A stretch of DNA of 64,000 nucleotides from Phymatolithon calcareum (Eukaryota; Rhodophyta; Florideophyceae; Hapalidiales): contig OZ345359.1 in the NCBI GenBank assembly GCA_977006965.1, positions 186,001 through 250,000 of the forward strand. Reading direction: 5' to 3'. Shown here piece after piece: positions 54,318-64,000 of this stretch (positions are counted from its first letter, which is position 1; the number at the start of each line of letters is the position of its first letter). Both the position numbers and the translations under genes were made by a program. The notes beneath the pieces were generated by a model. That model had not been told where the DNA came from and made no database searches. It was given only the letters and a program-made list of their open reading frames with translations.

Positions 54318-54794
54318 ATGGAACCTGCAGTGCCCGGTAGGTGCTTTCTTATTGCGTTTATTCTCCCCAAATCGGAGTATGTCATTCACCTGATCCCGAT
54401 CACGAAACGACTGTCATCGGCAATTGAAGCAGCAGAAGGTCTTTTCTACAGATACGTTTTCGCAAAATATGCCGAGTATCGAAGGGAGAGGATGCGAGTG
54501 CTCTGCCGTCTCGCCAGCCCACAGATGAGGAGAATGCACCAGGCTGAAAGGTTCGCCTTAAGCTTGGTAAGACGGAGGAAGTTCCTGAAGCTTTCAGAAG
54601 AATACCAGGGAAGAGAAGATGATCTGGAAGACGTATCAAAGGAAATTGGGTATCTCGGGGAAGAGGAACACCTTAAAGAAGCGCTGAAACAAGCAGAAGA
54701 AGGTGTGGTGTCAAAAAAGCGACGCCTACAAGCAACAGTCAAAGTCTGGTCGTTGGAAGAAGAGGCCGGACAGTTAAAATCCCGATCGGCGTAG
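54318..54794 (+). CDS. Small charged coiled-coil protein, lineage-specific family
   Basis: 158 residues from an ATG. The first ~45 residues include a hydrophobic start (CFLIAFILP) and SSAIEAAEGLFYRYVF. The rest is almost wholly charged helix (YAEYRRERMRVLCRL, KFLKLSEEYQGREDDLEDVSK, KEALKQAEEGVVSKKRRLQ, VWSLEEEAGQLK). Broken relatives lie at 3750-4193 (minus) and probably 54850-55460, so this is a small multicopy family. It may be an ORF of an unrecognised mobile element or an expanded host family. No function known. Confidence 0.45.
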   Translation: MEPAVPGRCFLIAFILPKSEYVIHLIPITKRLSSAIEAAEGLFYRYVFAKYAEYRRERMRVLCRLASPQMRRMHQAERFALSLVRRRKFLKLSEEYQGREDDLEDVSKEIGYLGEEEHLKEALKQAEEGVVSKKRRLQATVKVWSLEEEAGQLKSRSA

Positions 54795-54849
54795 CGAACG
54801 ATCTACCAGGAGTGCTATATATAAGGGACAGAACTGCGCGGTTGAGATG

Positions 54850-55460
54850 CTTGAGAGTCATTTTCAACAGAGTTCCTTTGTGGAGAAAATCCATTCTGGC
54901 GAAGTACTGGTGCTGTGGTTGAGCTTATCGTGTTGCAACGTATACTACGGTCTATGAAGATGGACCAAGGAACGGAATATGAATGCAAAAGACTTACTCG
55001 GGCCCTCACAGGGAGAGAAATTCGGATTAAGGAGACATTAGAAGGATAGTAGAGAGATGAGTATGGAAAACAGCGAGAAGCTGCCCTGTTACTCAAACTG
55101 AGGCTTTGGGAGCTTTTAAAATAAATCAACATATATTTCCCCCTTGCTTATTGCCACTACCCATACCGAGCTTTGCAAATACGAGCACTGCTTCGCTGTT
55201 TGGCGATGCACAGGGCCTACTAAGCCCTGTAGACGCACAATGCCGCTGTAAATCTAGTATAATGTCGAATAGTTTCGAAGGAGCACATGCCCTCGAAACT
55301 CTGCTTTCAGCATCACGGGAAAATGTAAAATGACTGAAAGAAGGCCTGATCAACATTTGCGGGCTCCTAGGGGATATTAACACTGTCGAATTCTCGTCAA
55401 GACGAAAGTATTTTGACAAAGAGAGAGAACAAAGCAATCGTGAGCACATCAATTGAATTT
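54850..55460 (+). pseudogene. Possible decayed coiled-coil family copy
   Basis: Plus-strand pieces (LTRALTGREIRIKETLEG, two adjacent TAG codons, RDEYGKQREAALLLKLRLWELL; then FEGAHALETLLSASRENVK, a stop, LKEGLINICGLLG and FDKEREQSNREHIN) have the charged helical look of the preceding gene but weak direct similarity. Adjacent TAG TAG codons occur here and in the 4-kb pseudogene. Confidence 0.25.
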
Positions 55461-55772
55461 TGCATTCCATTCTGTACAACCGCGGAGCAATCGACACGGT
55501 TTATCCTCTTACAGTATGCACAAGGAAAAATTCTCCGATCCTTTACTTTCGATATGAATGAAATGCCAGTGAAGAGATCTAAGCGAGCATGATGAGACGA
55601 GAAATGTCTAAAAAAATATTCTTGAAAGCGGTGGACATGCCTTTAATCTCAAAAATACGGGCATGACGCACACGGGATGGCTATTTGCTGAATGATTCTT
55701 TCAACAAAAGCAGAACAAGCGATTGTCAACAACCCAACAGTTCCGAAAAACTGGACGATAACAAAAACCGCC
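55461..55772. other. Spacer before FNR 3' end
   Basis: Nothing recognised. Confidence 0.4.
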
Positions 55773-56792
55773 TCAGTAGGTTTCAACCTCCCATCTCTTA
55801 GCCTTCTTCATCGCTTTACGATACGGAATCCACTCCTTTCCGTCCTTGGCAAAGCGAGCAGACATAAACTCATCAATGCCCTTCTCCATACCGGCCAGCC
55901 CGCACATGTAGACGTACGTATTGTCCTTCTGGAATAGCTCATAAAGCTCATCCTCATACTCCTTCATACGGTTCTGCAAGTACATCTTATTGCCACCTTC
56001 ATCCTCTTGTTCCCTAGAAATGGCGTAATCCAACCGAATATTATTCGGAAAGTTATGCTTCATCTCCTCAAACTCCTCTTGATAAAGCAGCGTCGACGAA
56101 GTCGGCACACCCAAAAACAGCCACATGGTCCCAGTGAACTTGTAATCAGGATTATTCTCCGCAAATGCTCTCCTCATAAACGCCCTGAACGGTGCCACAC
56201 CGGTTCCGGTCGCAAGCATAATGATCGTCGCATTCGGGTCGGTGGGCATGAGCATGGCCATACCGACGGGACCGGAGATCTGCACATCATCGCCAGGCTT
56301 AAGGTCACACAAATGGTTGGAGCACACACCCTTGACCTCCTTTCCTTCGTCATCGGTGTACACTAAACGCTTGACGGAAAGCGAAACGGTTTTTCCATCT
56401 CCAAAATCACCAATGGAGGTCGATGCAATGGAGTAAAGCCGAACTTTGTGTGGCTTACCCTTCCGGTCAATGCCCGGTGCAATAACACCAATACTCTGAC
56501 CCTCAAGATACGGGACATTGCCATCATGATTGAAAATCATGTGCTTGGTTTCTCCAGGGGCATTGTCGCCGACAATGCGCTCGTTGTAGAGTACCTTGGC
56601 AGTATACGGTGAGTTCGGTCGGAAAAGGTTGAGTGGCACCTTGCTCTTGTCGATGGTGGCCATGCGCAGCACTGAGCGCCCTCGTGCTGCGGGTGCGACG
56701 GAGAAGCGACCGCCATTGAATGAGGTACGCTCCGAAAGCGATGATGAAGAGCGCGCATGGAGCACCGGCGTCGGGAGCACAAAGGCGTTCAT
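55773..56792 (-). CDS. petH: Ferredoxin-NADP(+) reductase, plastid
   Basis: 339 residues with an ATG start and no intron. Residues 1 to about 45 form a Ser/Arg/Ala-rich leader beginning MNAFVLPTP, as expected for plastid targeting. The mature enzyme has the FAD-binding RLYSIAST (118-125) and [11 protein letters not shown], and NADP-binding [13 protein letters not shown] (194-205). It has the [13 protein letters not shown] segment with its Cys-Gly pair and ends EVETY, with the terminal Tyr that stacks on the flavin. It transfers electrons from ferredoxin to NADP+ at photosystem I. There is no CpcD-like phycobilisome linker domain at the N-terminus, unlike cyanobacterial FNR. It is divergent from the condensin gene across 954 bp. 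Confidence 0.96.
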   Translation of the reverse strand: MNAFVLPTPVLHARSSSSLSERTSFNGGRFSVAPAARGRSVLRMATIDKSKVPLNLFRPNSPYTAKVLYNERIVGDNAPGETKHMIFNHDGNVPYLEGQSIGVIAPGIDRKGKPHKVRLYSIASTSIGDFGDGKTVSLSVKRLVYTDDEGKEVKGVCSNHLCDLKPGDDVQISGPVGMAMLMPTDPNATIIMLATGTGVAPFRAFMRRAFAENNPDYKFTGTMWLFLGVPTSSTLLYQEEFEEMKHNFPNNIRLDYAISREQEDEGGNKMYLQNRMKEYEDELYELFQKDNTYVYMCGLAGMEKGIDEFMSARFAKDGKEWIPYRKAMKKAKRWEVETY

Positions 56793-57746
56793 GGTGATTT
56801 CGTTGCGTGCCAGGAGAAGATGGCTGTCCTAGGCAGAGTGGCAATTAAGGATGCGTCGCCTATTCTGGGCGGAGCGATCGTCGTTTTTGAGGTGGAAATT
56901 TAGAGATTGGTAGTGATTGCGCAATGACGTTTTTGTGGTCACGGTTAGCGCAAACGTGATCAAGCGGACTTCGATCTGGCGCCTAGCTTTACAGTACAGT
57001 TTCTTCTCACCCTATGATAATTCGACAGTCCCACGTAATGAAACAAAAATTCATTTTGCAGACACGTGGCTTTAAGTGATTGGCTGCGGGACGCATACAA
57101 AATTTGCATTATTGAACGGAAAATGTAGCGACTATTCCTCATGATTGGCTCAGAAGAATTATGCAATAATCTATCATATGAGATGTGAGCCCATTGCTTT
57201 AAATTTGCGCTGCCTTCACGCAAGAGGCAATAAACTTCTGCCTCTGCCTTTTCCACAGTAGCCATCTTCACCACGATGACGCCATATTGTTCTCCTTCTG
57301 GATCAAGTCAACTCCCAACATTTCTGTGCTCGCTCATTTTTCTTACCTGACGATCTCTCAGTGGGTATCATGGCAGCGGGAATGACCTTGCTATCGATGT
57401 TGACCTTGGAACGGGAAGCATCGGTGACTGTGATCGAAGCTTCGCGTTCAAATCTTATAACATTCGAAGTAATCCGACAACGTACACCGTGTAGGACTCT
57501 TTACTGTTGCCGAGGACTCGGCAATGAACAATACTGTATGATACTGTACTGAACTGTACATTTGATCAATGACGAACAAAAATTGCGCGCGCGTGTGCGA
57601 CTGTTTGAAAAGTATATTCAATGATTTGATGTCCAATCACACTGACTTTTTGAAAAATTGAATTTGACGAGTAGTCTGGTGCATCCCGATTTCTGTCCGG
57701 CCGATGGTGGAGAAGACGCACTCAGAATCAAATCTCGTTCAAAGCA
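56793..57746. other. Divergent intergenic region (FNR / condensin)
   Basis: Contains the promoters of both genes. The ACTGTAC motif recurs near 57530-57560. No E2F-like site was seen in the condensin half. Confidence 0.45.
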
Positions 57747-60700
57747 ATGACTGCCTCCTTCCAGATCCCGCTTCATTTTGAAGACCTCCTCCGCCGCTCC
57801 GCTGGCGAATGGCGAGTGAAAGAGGAACGCTCTACCTCCCTCAATGACCTCCTTGAGACCGCATCGGGTGATTTCTCGACAATTCTAGCCGGCACCTGTC
57901 CACCAAATGCAGAATTTTCTGCCGTCTACACGGCTGTCTCACGCTACTCAAAATTCACCCAGGCCGAGCGAAAATCGATAGTCAAAACTGTCGTCGGGCT
58001 CTCCACCACCGCCAATGTGTCTGTTACAGCACAGGCGAAAATCGCGGCTTTCTTCCTCGCCGGTGTTGCCGCCACTGCAGAGGTGCTGCCGACAGCATGC
58101 AAATTCTGGGACAAGTCGGGCCGCGAAATGGTTTTGGATGCAATTTATGCGCTTGCCACTCAGATACCAACTCCGTCACCGTTCCCGGCGGCGGACACAG
58201 ACCAATTCGCGGGATTGTTACTGCGCGTTGCACTCGGTACACTGGACTCTGCTGCTGCAGTGAAAGATAAGGCTGCGCGCCGAACGCTTGCACGTATCAT
58301 CGGCGTTGCTCTCCATTTGGACCGCAATCAATTTCTCCCGGCCACCACTGCGCTTATTCACACTCTCAACGGACATGAACACGTTGCGGTACCGATTGCG
58401 GACGCTGTGCACACTCTCATCGATGAGTGTGATATGTTACCGTTTTGTTCGGAACTCGTGCGTGAAATTGCAAGTCTCGACGCGGACATGCTTGCGCGAG
58501 ATGCTGTTGCATCAAAGAACTATTCTACCTGCATAAGTAGAATTGCGGAACGTCATCACGAAGTCATTAAGTCCAATCTTGCAGCCTTGTTAAGTCACCT
58601 TGATGGACCGAGTTACATGATGCGAAATGGAATCGTGCATGCAATAGGCGTTTTAATACAGGAAAATCCGCGTGCGGATGACCCTCTCCTGGACGTACTG
58701 AAGGAGCGCGCAATGAGAGACGTGAATGCATTCACGAGGAGCAAGGCGTTGCAGACATGGGCCATCCTGGCCGAGGCGAAAGTTGTGCCACACAAGGTTT
58801 TCCCGATTATAAGCGCTGTGGCGACAGCCCGGTTAGATGACAAAGGGGCCATTGTGCGAAAAGCCGCTTCGCAGCTATTGAGCACTCTGCTACGTACAAA
58901 CCCCTTTGGACCGGTTTTGAAAAAGGGTCATTTTCAAGCAAAACTTGAGCAGGAACAAAAGACGGCCTCAGAGAGAGAGGAAGCGGAGGAAGAAATGTTG
59001 GACGCACCCGAAACTCAGAGTGAAATGGACATAGAGACAGAAACTGCGAACGCTACCCCAGAGGCTACGGAAGGGTCAGCTCCCGCCAAGGAAGATGAAA
59101 ACGCAATGAAGCTCAAGTATTACATTTCTGCCGTGGCATTTATTACTTCAGTTGAAGATGGGCTGTCAAAAGTTTATGGTCTTCTGCGATCGAAGAGTAT
59201 CACAGACGTTTCAGAGGCTGTTTCTCTTCTTGTTACCGCAATCCAATTCCAATTAGAGGTGGCGTCTGGGCGTGCTGTTCGTGCCATGCTACCGCTTGCG
59301 CTCGCACGTGAGGCGAATATTCGCGCAGCGGCTGTGAAAGCTTACGTCACACTGTTATGTCCTGGTGGAGACCAGATACCTGAAAAGGAGTCAGCGGTTG
59401 CTGTAACGAATGGACTTGTTGCGCTTGCCATGGGTGCCACCACAGGTGAACTCGCTTGTCTAGAATCCCTCGTGTTTGCGTTGGCAAAAGATGCAAAGCC
59501 GCTAATATCTGACGCTGTCATCACTGTCACATGGGACCTGTTTGCTGGAAGGATTCCGGAGACAACTATTGCACAGAGAAAAGCGGCTTGTGTTCTGATC
59601 GGACTGTTCACCACTGCGTTTCCAGACTCTTTGCAATCACGCGTGCAAACGCTTGAAAGTATTGGTCTCAGTGAGCCTGCCTTCCGAAGATGCTCTTGTG
59701 TGGCCCTGTGTAAGTTACCAGAAGGTTGTGACACCACTTTGCGTATATCGAAACAGCTCATTGATTTATGCAAGGCCACTACAGATCTTGCCGTTGTGGA
59801 CCAGGCAGTCACTGCGATATACCGCCTTCACCCTTCACCGGAAGTTGACGTTTCAGGTCTGATTCAGAGCCTCGCAATGTCCATTTCTGAGTCTTCAAAG
59901 GCGGCGTCAGTGAACGACCTGTCGCGATTCCTTGTTATTGTGGGACAAGTAGCGATCAAGCAACTTGTGCGAATCGAGGCAATGGTTGCTCAACTGCGAA
60001 AAAGTGCTCTAAAAAATGACGACGAGGACAATGAGGAGGCGGAGCGAAATCTGGCCGAGGCGGACAAGGCACTCGAGCTTGCGGAACGGGAGCTTGTTGC
60101 ACCAGGTTCACTTCTTGGGCGGTACGGCGGAGTGGCCAGACGTATCGCATCGGACGAGAACGCACCGGGAAAATTGCGTGCCGCTGCTGTCCTGTGCATG
60201 ACGAAGCTTATGTGTGTACAAAATGAATATTGCGGCGCTAATTTACGACTGCTGTTCACGATACTCAAAGACGCTTCTCACTCACACGTGCGGTCTAATG
60301 CTGTCACTGCTTTGGGCGATCTGACATTCCGATTTCCGAATCTCGTTGAGCCTTGGTCGGCTCATATTTATGCAGCATTGCGTGATGCAGACACCCAAGT
60401 TCGCACGAACTCTCTGATGGCACTGACACATCTGATTCTCAATGACATGGTCAAGGTTAAGGGACAGATTGTTGAGATTGCAATATGTCTCCTTGATGAC
60501 GTGACGCACATTGCAGATAAGGCGCGCAACTTTTTCCATGAACTGGCGCGCAAATCGAGTAACGCTGTTTATAACATTCTGCCCGATGTTATCAGCTGTC
60601 TGAGTAGGAAAGATGATGTGGGTTCGGCTGGTTTCAAAACTGTGATTGGCTTTCTGATAGGATTGCTTGATAAGGACAAGCATGCAGAGGGCATGATCGA

Positions 60701-61076
60701 AAAACTCTGTCATAGATTCCGGACAATTGCAGACCAGCAGGAGTGCAGAGATTTGGCATATTGCATCTCATTACTGAATGTGTCCGAACGAGGGTTGAAG
60801 AAGCTCAACGATCACTTCAAGAGTTATGCGAATGCAATCGTCGATGATGTGGTGCACAAGTGGTTTATGGGGGCGGTGGCAAAGGCAAAGAAAAATTGTA
60901 CGAGTCCGAACGCAGTACAGGTCATTGAGGAACTTACTGAGAAGATCGAAAATCAGCGAAAAATCGATGAGGAAGAGGTGGAGTGTGTCGTCGATGCGGA
61001 AAATGAACGTGATGACTCAGCTGAAGGCTCGGAACCAGAGGGTGGAGACACGATGAGCGTATCATCGGAAACATGA
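57747..61076 (+). CDS. Condensin complex subunit 1 (CAP-D2 type)
   Basis: 1109 residues, single exon, with the ATG at 57747. It is built of HEAT-like helical repeats. Family landmarks are YMMRNGIVHAIGVLI and FTRSKALQTWAILAE in the N-terminal third, an acidic linker about residues 410-450, and the conserved Cnd1 block SHVRSNAVTALGDLTFRFP, VRTNSLMALTHLILNDMVKV, ICLLDDVTHIADKARNFFHELA and NILPDVISCLSR. The tail is acidic (DSAEGSEPEGGD). It is a non-SMC subunit of condensin I that binds DNA together with CAP-G and compacts chromosomes in mitosis. The subunit is about 20% shorter than the human one (1401 residues), mainly in the linker and tail. CAP-D3 of condensin II is the alternative, but the Cnd1 block and gene size favour CAP-D2. 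Confidence 0.88.
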   Translation: MTASFQIPLHFEDLLRRSAGEWRVKEERSTSLNDLLETASGDFSTILAGTCPPNAEFSAVYTAVSRYSKFTQAERKSIVKTVVGLSTTANVSVTAQAKIAAFFLAGVAATAEVLPTACKFWDKSGREMVLDAIYALATQIPTPSPFPAADTDQFAGLLLRVALGTLDSAAAVKDKAARRTLARIIGVALHLDRNQFLPATTALIHTLNGHEHVAVPIADAVHTLIDECDMLPFCSELVREIASLDADMLARDAVASKNYSTCISRIAERHHEVIKSNLAALLSHLDGPSYMMRNGIVHAIGVLIQENPRADDPLLDVLKERAMRDVNAFTRSKALQTWAILAEAKVVPHKVFPIISAVATARLDDKGAIVRKAASQLLSTLLRTNPFGPVLKKGHFQAKLEQEQKTASEREEAEEEMLDAPETQSEMDIETETANATPEATEGSAPAKEDENAMKLKYYISAVAFITSVEDGLSKVYGLLRSKSITDVSEAVSLLVTAIQFQLEVASGRAVRAMLPLALAREANIRAAAVKAYVTLLCPGGDQIPEKESAVAVTNGLVALAMGATTGELACLESLVFALAKDAKPLISDAVITVTWDLFAGRIPETTIAQRKAACVLIGLFTTAFPDSLQSRVQTLESIGLSEPAFRRCSCVALCKLPEGCDTTLRISKQLIDLCKATTDLAVVDQAVTAIYRLHPSPEVDVSGLIQSLAMSISESSKAASVNDLSRFLVIVGQVAIKQLVRIEAMVAQLRKSALKNDDEDNEEAERNLAEADKALELAERELVAPGSLLGRYGGVARRIASDENAPGKLRAAAVLCMTKLMCVQNEYCGANLRLLFTILKDASHSHVRSNAVTALGDLTFRFPNLVEPWSAHIYAALRDADTQVRTNSLMALTHLILNDMVKVKGQIVEIAICLLDDVTHIADKARNFFHELARKSSNAVYNILPDVISCLSRKDDVGSAGFKTVIGFLIGLLDKDKHAEGMIEKLCHRFRTIADQQECRDLAYCISLLNVSERGLKKLNDHFKSYANAIVDDVVHKWFMGAVAKAKKNCTSPNAVQVIEELTEKIENQRKIDEEEVECVVDAENERDDSAEGSEPEGGDTMSVSSET

Positions 61077-61345
61077 TGATTGCTTGGTTAAGTTAACAGC
61101 TGCGGACATTAAAAGTTCGATAGACGTTTATTCTTATGTTCAGCCCTCTGCCATCAGGTGTCGTCTCCGAATGCAAAACCAAGACAGCAACAAACTTCCC
61201 AGACATGCAAAGGCCTAGTACCGAGGTATCTCAATAACTTCAGTTTCGAGTTACTGGACAGCCCGAAGCAGCTCGCTGCCCTAAATGAAAAACTACAGAT
61301 TTGTGGTACTGTACGCATCTTTCAGCTATGTTGAAGTGTACATGT

Positions 61346-61411
61346 TGGCAAGGTGCCACGGTTTAGAATGATGTTGACAGCAACGTTATTCTAAACCGTG
61401 GCACCATGCCA
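61346..61411. repeat. 31-bp stem, 4-base loop hairpin
   Basis: TGGCAAGGTGCCACGGTTTA opens the left arm, and the right arm closes with its complement. As RNA it has two G-U pairs and one A-A mismatch over 31 positions, with loop ACAG. It could be a small-RNA precursor, a foldback element or a strong transcription barrier. Confidence 0.8.
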
Positions 61412-61721
61412 CACCAGGTCTTCATGCTGTATGAACTCAGCCATCGTCTGCAACGGCGCAACCAGAGAGGTGGGACTCGCTAATCGGCTATGCTTGCCCG
61501 CCAAATGACAATTTGAAAATTTGACCCGCCAAAATGCAGTGGAGAGTTTCAATTGAGCGTTTTGAAGATAAATTTACAACTGTTCGGCGCGCCGAGGACA
61601 GAACTGTAACTATTCAGTATTGTGTGAAAATCTGGCATTTTTTCCCGCGCAACTTTTGAAATGCGGGCAAACTTTTGCGCACTTTTCTGGATGTTTCCAG
61701 AAATGGAACGCGCGTTGTGTG

Positions 61722-61788
61722 TACAATGTACTATTTGTCTAATCATGGCTGTGTGTACAGCCATGAGTGGACAAAATAGTGCATTGTA
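61722..61788. repeat. About 30-bp stem, 4-base loop hairpin
   Basis: TCATGGCTGT / ACAGCCATGA surrounds the loop GTGT, and the stem continues imperfectly out to TACAATG / CATTGTA. It has the same architecture as the hairpin 310 bp to the left but unrelated sequence. Confidence 0.75.
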
Positions 61789-62328
61789 ATAACTCCAGCT
61801 GGCCGAAATTTGACAGCAGTTGAGAAACTGGGCAGATGCATGTGGTTTCAATGTTCACAGCTACCCGGCTGGGTCCGGACGGATAGATTATAGCACGAAA
61901 TAGTACACTAGGTACTGAATTGGCGTGCTTTGATTGGTTGACACTCGTACCGCTCAGGAGGCGCCCAAACACACTTAAAAAATTGATACTATTTGAAAGC
62001 TTTCCGTCGGTGCCCGAATAAGAACTTTTCTTACACCAGACTTACGCGCGCCGCGCCTTGATTGGCCCTTCCTCTTTCTTGCGGTTCATCAAGAGCCAGC
62101 GGCGCCTATTGTAATGTCCCATGCACTACGACGAGGGCGGTATTGTACAACCCTAGTCTTCACGGTAGCGCCCTCCTCGGGGCTCGCGGTTGGCCACTAG
62201 ACCGGATTCCTCAACAGACACTGCCTTCGTCAATCAACACACTGTCGGGCCCGTGCACTCCTCCCGTCATATCCGACGTCCTCGCACGGAGCCACGCGTG
62301 CGAACCAGACGGTGTGGGGACGCGCGTC

Positions 62329-64000
62329 ATGCCGAAGAAAAGCGCCAAGGCGGCGCGAAGAAAGGGAGCAAAACGTGCACGAGCAGCCGAGAAGAACAAG
62401 CGTGAGGAAAAAATGCGTGCCAAGGCCACCGCACCGCATGCAGACCGCCTCACAGCCGTCCGTCAGGCCATGGCTGCCGGCGACGCACCGGCACCGCGAG
62501 GGCTCAACAACCTCGGCAATACGTGTTTTTTCAATTCGGTGATGCAAAACATTGCGCGAATTTCTCCGTTGCGACAGTATTTTGTCGGCGGTGAGCCACC
62601 GGAGAATGAGGGCCCCATGACCGCCGCATTGCGGGCGTATATGCTTGCGCAGTGGGACGTAAAGGAGAAGGGGACGTACAATCCGTCGGTATTGTTTACT
62701 GAAATTGGGAAGAAGAATGTGCGCTTCAAAGGAAGAAATCAACAGGACTCTCATGAAGTTCTTCGTGTTTTATTGGAAAGCGTCATTGATGAGGAGGAGA
62801 AGAGGCTTGCTGCCGTCTATCGGGCCAATCATTCCTCCTCTTCCGCTTCGTCGTCAACTGCCGAGGACGATGATGATGAGAGCGATGTTACACCGAAAAG
62901 AGATGATTCAATTCCAGCGAGCGAGCTTGTTACAGTATTCGAAAAATGGATGGGTGGTCGTTTGTCTTCGACAGTTGTATGTATGGAATGCGGGTACAAG
63001 TCGTCCGTGTACGAACCGTTCCTCGATATTCCAGTATCCCTGGTACCCAATGAAGCCCCGGAAGAACTTTCGTCAGACGATGTGTCTACGGTTAAGAAAA
63101 CTAAGGTGAGCAAAGGTGCAAAGGAAAATGGTGCTGAGTCAAAAGCAGATGCAAACCCATCAGTCATCCCACCGGCTCCTCCATTACCCCCTCCTTTACC
63201 GCCACCGCCTCCGCGAATGCCAGACCCTGCTCCTGCGAAGGAAGGGAATGACAATATTTCGTTTGGCGAACAGCTTGCACAACAGGCTTCGAAGATGAAC
63301 ATATCTCAGAATTCCGAACTTGACGAACCGCAGACGATTGCCGACAACGCCGTCATCTACGCAGGTCCTGCTCCCGGTAATGGGTTCGATGGCACCTTTA
63401 TGGGGAGCGACGAATCGGGGGATGATATACTCTACCCCCTGTTTTCTGACGATGATGACGATGACGTCGGCGATGCGAATGACAAAGATGGCGATGATTC
63501 TTCAAACAAAGCTTCTGAAGCTGAATCGTCATCAAATTCGAATTCAAGAAAGGCGCCTCCGCCTCCTGCACGAGGGTTTATATCGTCTTGTCTCGGCCTT
63601 TTTGGAGGTAGCGCACCTGCGCCTCATGGCTATCAATCTATTGAAGGTTGTTTGAAGGAATTCACCAAGGTGGAAGTACTGGAAGGGGATAATGCCTATG
63701 GATGCGAAGAATGCACAAGACGCGAGAAGCTACGCGTGGCGCGTGCACAATCCAAAGGCAAGGCTGTGGAGAAGCCAGTCAAGGGGAGTATTGAAATCGT
63801 CGCATCCAATGGACCACATTTCAGTCCTAACACTACCCAGACCGGCTTGGACAACGAAGCTGTCGGGGACACGTCGGACGTAACCGTGGCGTCGCCAGGT
63901 TCGAACGACTCTAGCAATTCCAGGCAACAGTTGAACTCGGATGGGAGAAACCAATTGCTGATATCATCATCGCCGGTGACGAGCAGCGAGAGCAGCTCTG
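62329..64000 (+). CDS. Ubiquitin-specific protease (USP16/45-like), 3' end outside window
   Basis: 557 codons are visible from the ATG at 62329, still open at the window edge. The basic N-terminus (MPKKSAKAARRKGAKRARAA) looks like a nuclear or nucleolar signal. The Cys box GLNNLGNTCFFNSVMQN has the catalytic Cys at residue 66, and QQDSHEVLRVLL follows. A Cys-pair finger, CMECG and later CEEC, brackets a long insertion (about residues 245-430) that is Pro-, Ser- and Asp-rich (PPLPPPLPPPPP, DDDDDD). The His box must lie beyond the window. No ZnF-UBP domain precedes the catalytic domain, unlike animal USP16/45. It removes ubiquitin from proteins; the substrate is unknown. Confidence 0.9.
   Translation, partial: MPKKSAKAARRKGAKRARAAEKNKREEKMRAKATAPHADRLTAVRQAMAAGDAPAPRGLNNLGNTCFFNSVMQNIARISPLRQYFVGGEPPENEGPMTAALRAYMLAQWDVKEKGTYNPSVLFTEIGKKNVRFKGRNQQDSHEVLRVLLESVIDEEEKRLAAVYRANHSSSSASSSTAEDDDDESDVTPKRDDSIPASELVTVFEKWMGGRLSSTVVCMECGYKSSVYEPFLDIPVSLVPNEAPEELSSDDVSTVKKTKVSKGAKENGAESKADANPSVIPPAPPLPPPLPPPPPRMPDPAPAKEGNDNISFGEQLAQQASKMNISQNSELDEPQTIADNAVIYAGPAPGNGFDGTFMGSDESGDDILYPLFSDDDDDDVGDANDKDGDDSSNKASEAESSSNSNSRKAPPPPARGFISSCLGLFGGSAPAPHGYQSIEGCLKEFTKVEVLEGDNAYGCEECTRREKLRVARAQSKGKAVEKPVKGSIEIVASNGPHFSPNTTQTGLDNEAVGDTSDVTVASPGSNDSSNSRQQLNSDGRNQLLISSSPVTSSESSS

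Larger units (their letters stand above)
61077..62328. other. Intergenic with E2F-like motifs and hairpins
   Basis: TTGCCCGCCAAA (61494-61505), TTGACCCGCCAAAA (61521-61534) and TTTCCCGCGCAA (61641-61652) resemble E2F sites. Two strong hairpins are listed separately. No ORF looks real before the USP start. Confidence 0.45.

Overview
This is a nuclear genome window from a photosynthetic eukaryote. It encodes histone H2A.Z, PCNA, CstF-64, eIF3e, condensin subunit 1 and a ubiquitin-specific protease, together with a ferredoxin-NADP reductase carrying a plastid-type leader. Most genes are single-exon. The three introns I can support are very short (81, 90 and 122 bp, all GT-AG). Intron-poor genes embedded in a repeat-filled, moderately GC-balanced genome with plastid genes suggest a florideophyte red alga, with Chondrus crispus as my best guess. 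That taxonomic call is inference; no diagnostic marker was aligned.

Layout. 0-4 kb is a repeat graveyard: a decayed piggyBac-like element, an A-tailed retrocopy nested in it, a truncated tRNA-derived SINE, a LINE 3' end and a broken coiled-coil gene. 4.7-6.2 kb carries a long F-box/leucine-rich-like ORF. 6.2-9.8 kb holds palindromes and a broken Ty1/copia gag. 9.8-20.8 kb is the housekeeping core: CstF-64 head-to-head with H2A.Z, an ELMO-domain gene, a WD40 gene head-to-head with PCNA (with E2F-like sites between them), and a SAS-6-like coiled-coil protein. 22.2-24.1 kb is a second piggyBac-like copy that interrupts another ORF. 26.2-28.1 kb has a plastid-targeted conserved protein, a minisatellite and an ADPRM-type phosphoesterase. 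28-35.5 kb has no convincing gene; it holds SINE and LINE copies, tandem repeats and hairpins. 35.5-38.9 kb is a broken large ORF plus a doubtful small one. 39.2-42.0 kb has eIF3e and a secreted Hedgehog-type Hint (Hog) protein.

43.3-49.8 kb is a complete, apparently young Ty3/gypsy retrotransposon on the minus strand, with matching 498-bp LTRs, a 5-bp target duplication, a Gag/Pol -1 frameshift site and an unusual extra zinc-finger ORF ahead of gag. A decayed Hog paralogue lies just beyond it. 53-55.5 kb holds small lineage-specific coiled-coil ORFs. 55.8-64 kb returns to housekeeping genes: FNR head-to-head with condensin subunit 1, then a USP running off the window end.

Functionally, the replication and chromatin genes (PCNA, H2A.Z, condensin, WD40 protein) cluster loosely. 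PCNA/WD40 and H2A.Z/CstF-64 share divergent promoters with E2F-like motifs, which suggests S-phase control. The most unusual items are the no-ATG zinc-finger ORF of the Ty3 element, the SAS-6-like protein in a presumably centriole-less lineage, the gene/pseudogene pair of Hog proteins, and a set of strong RNA-type hairpins in gene-free stretches.
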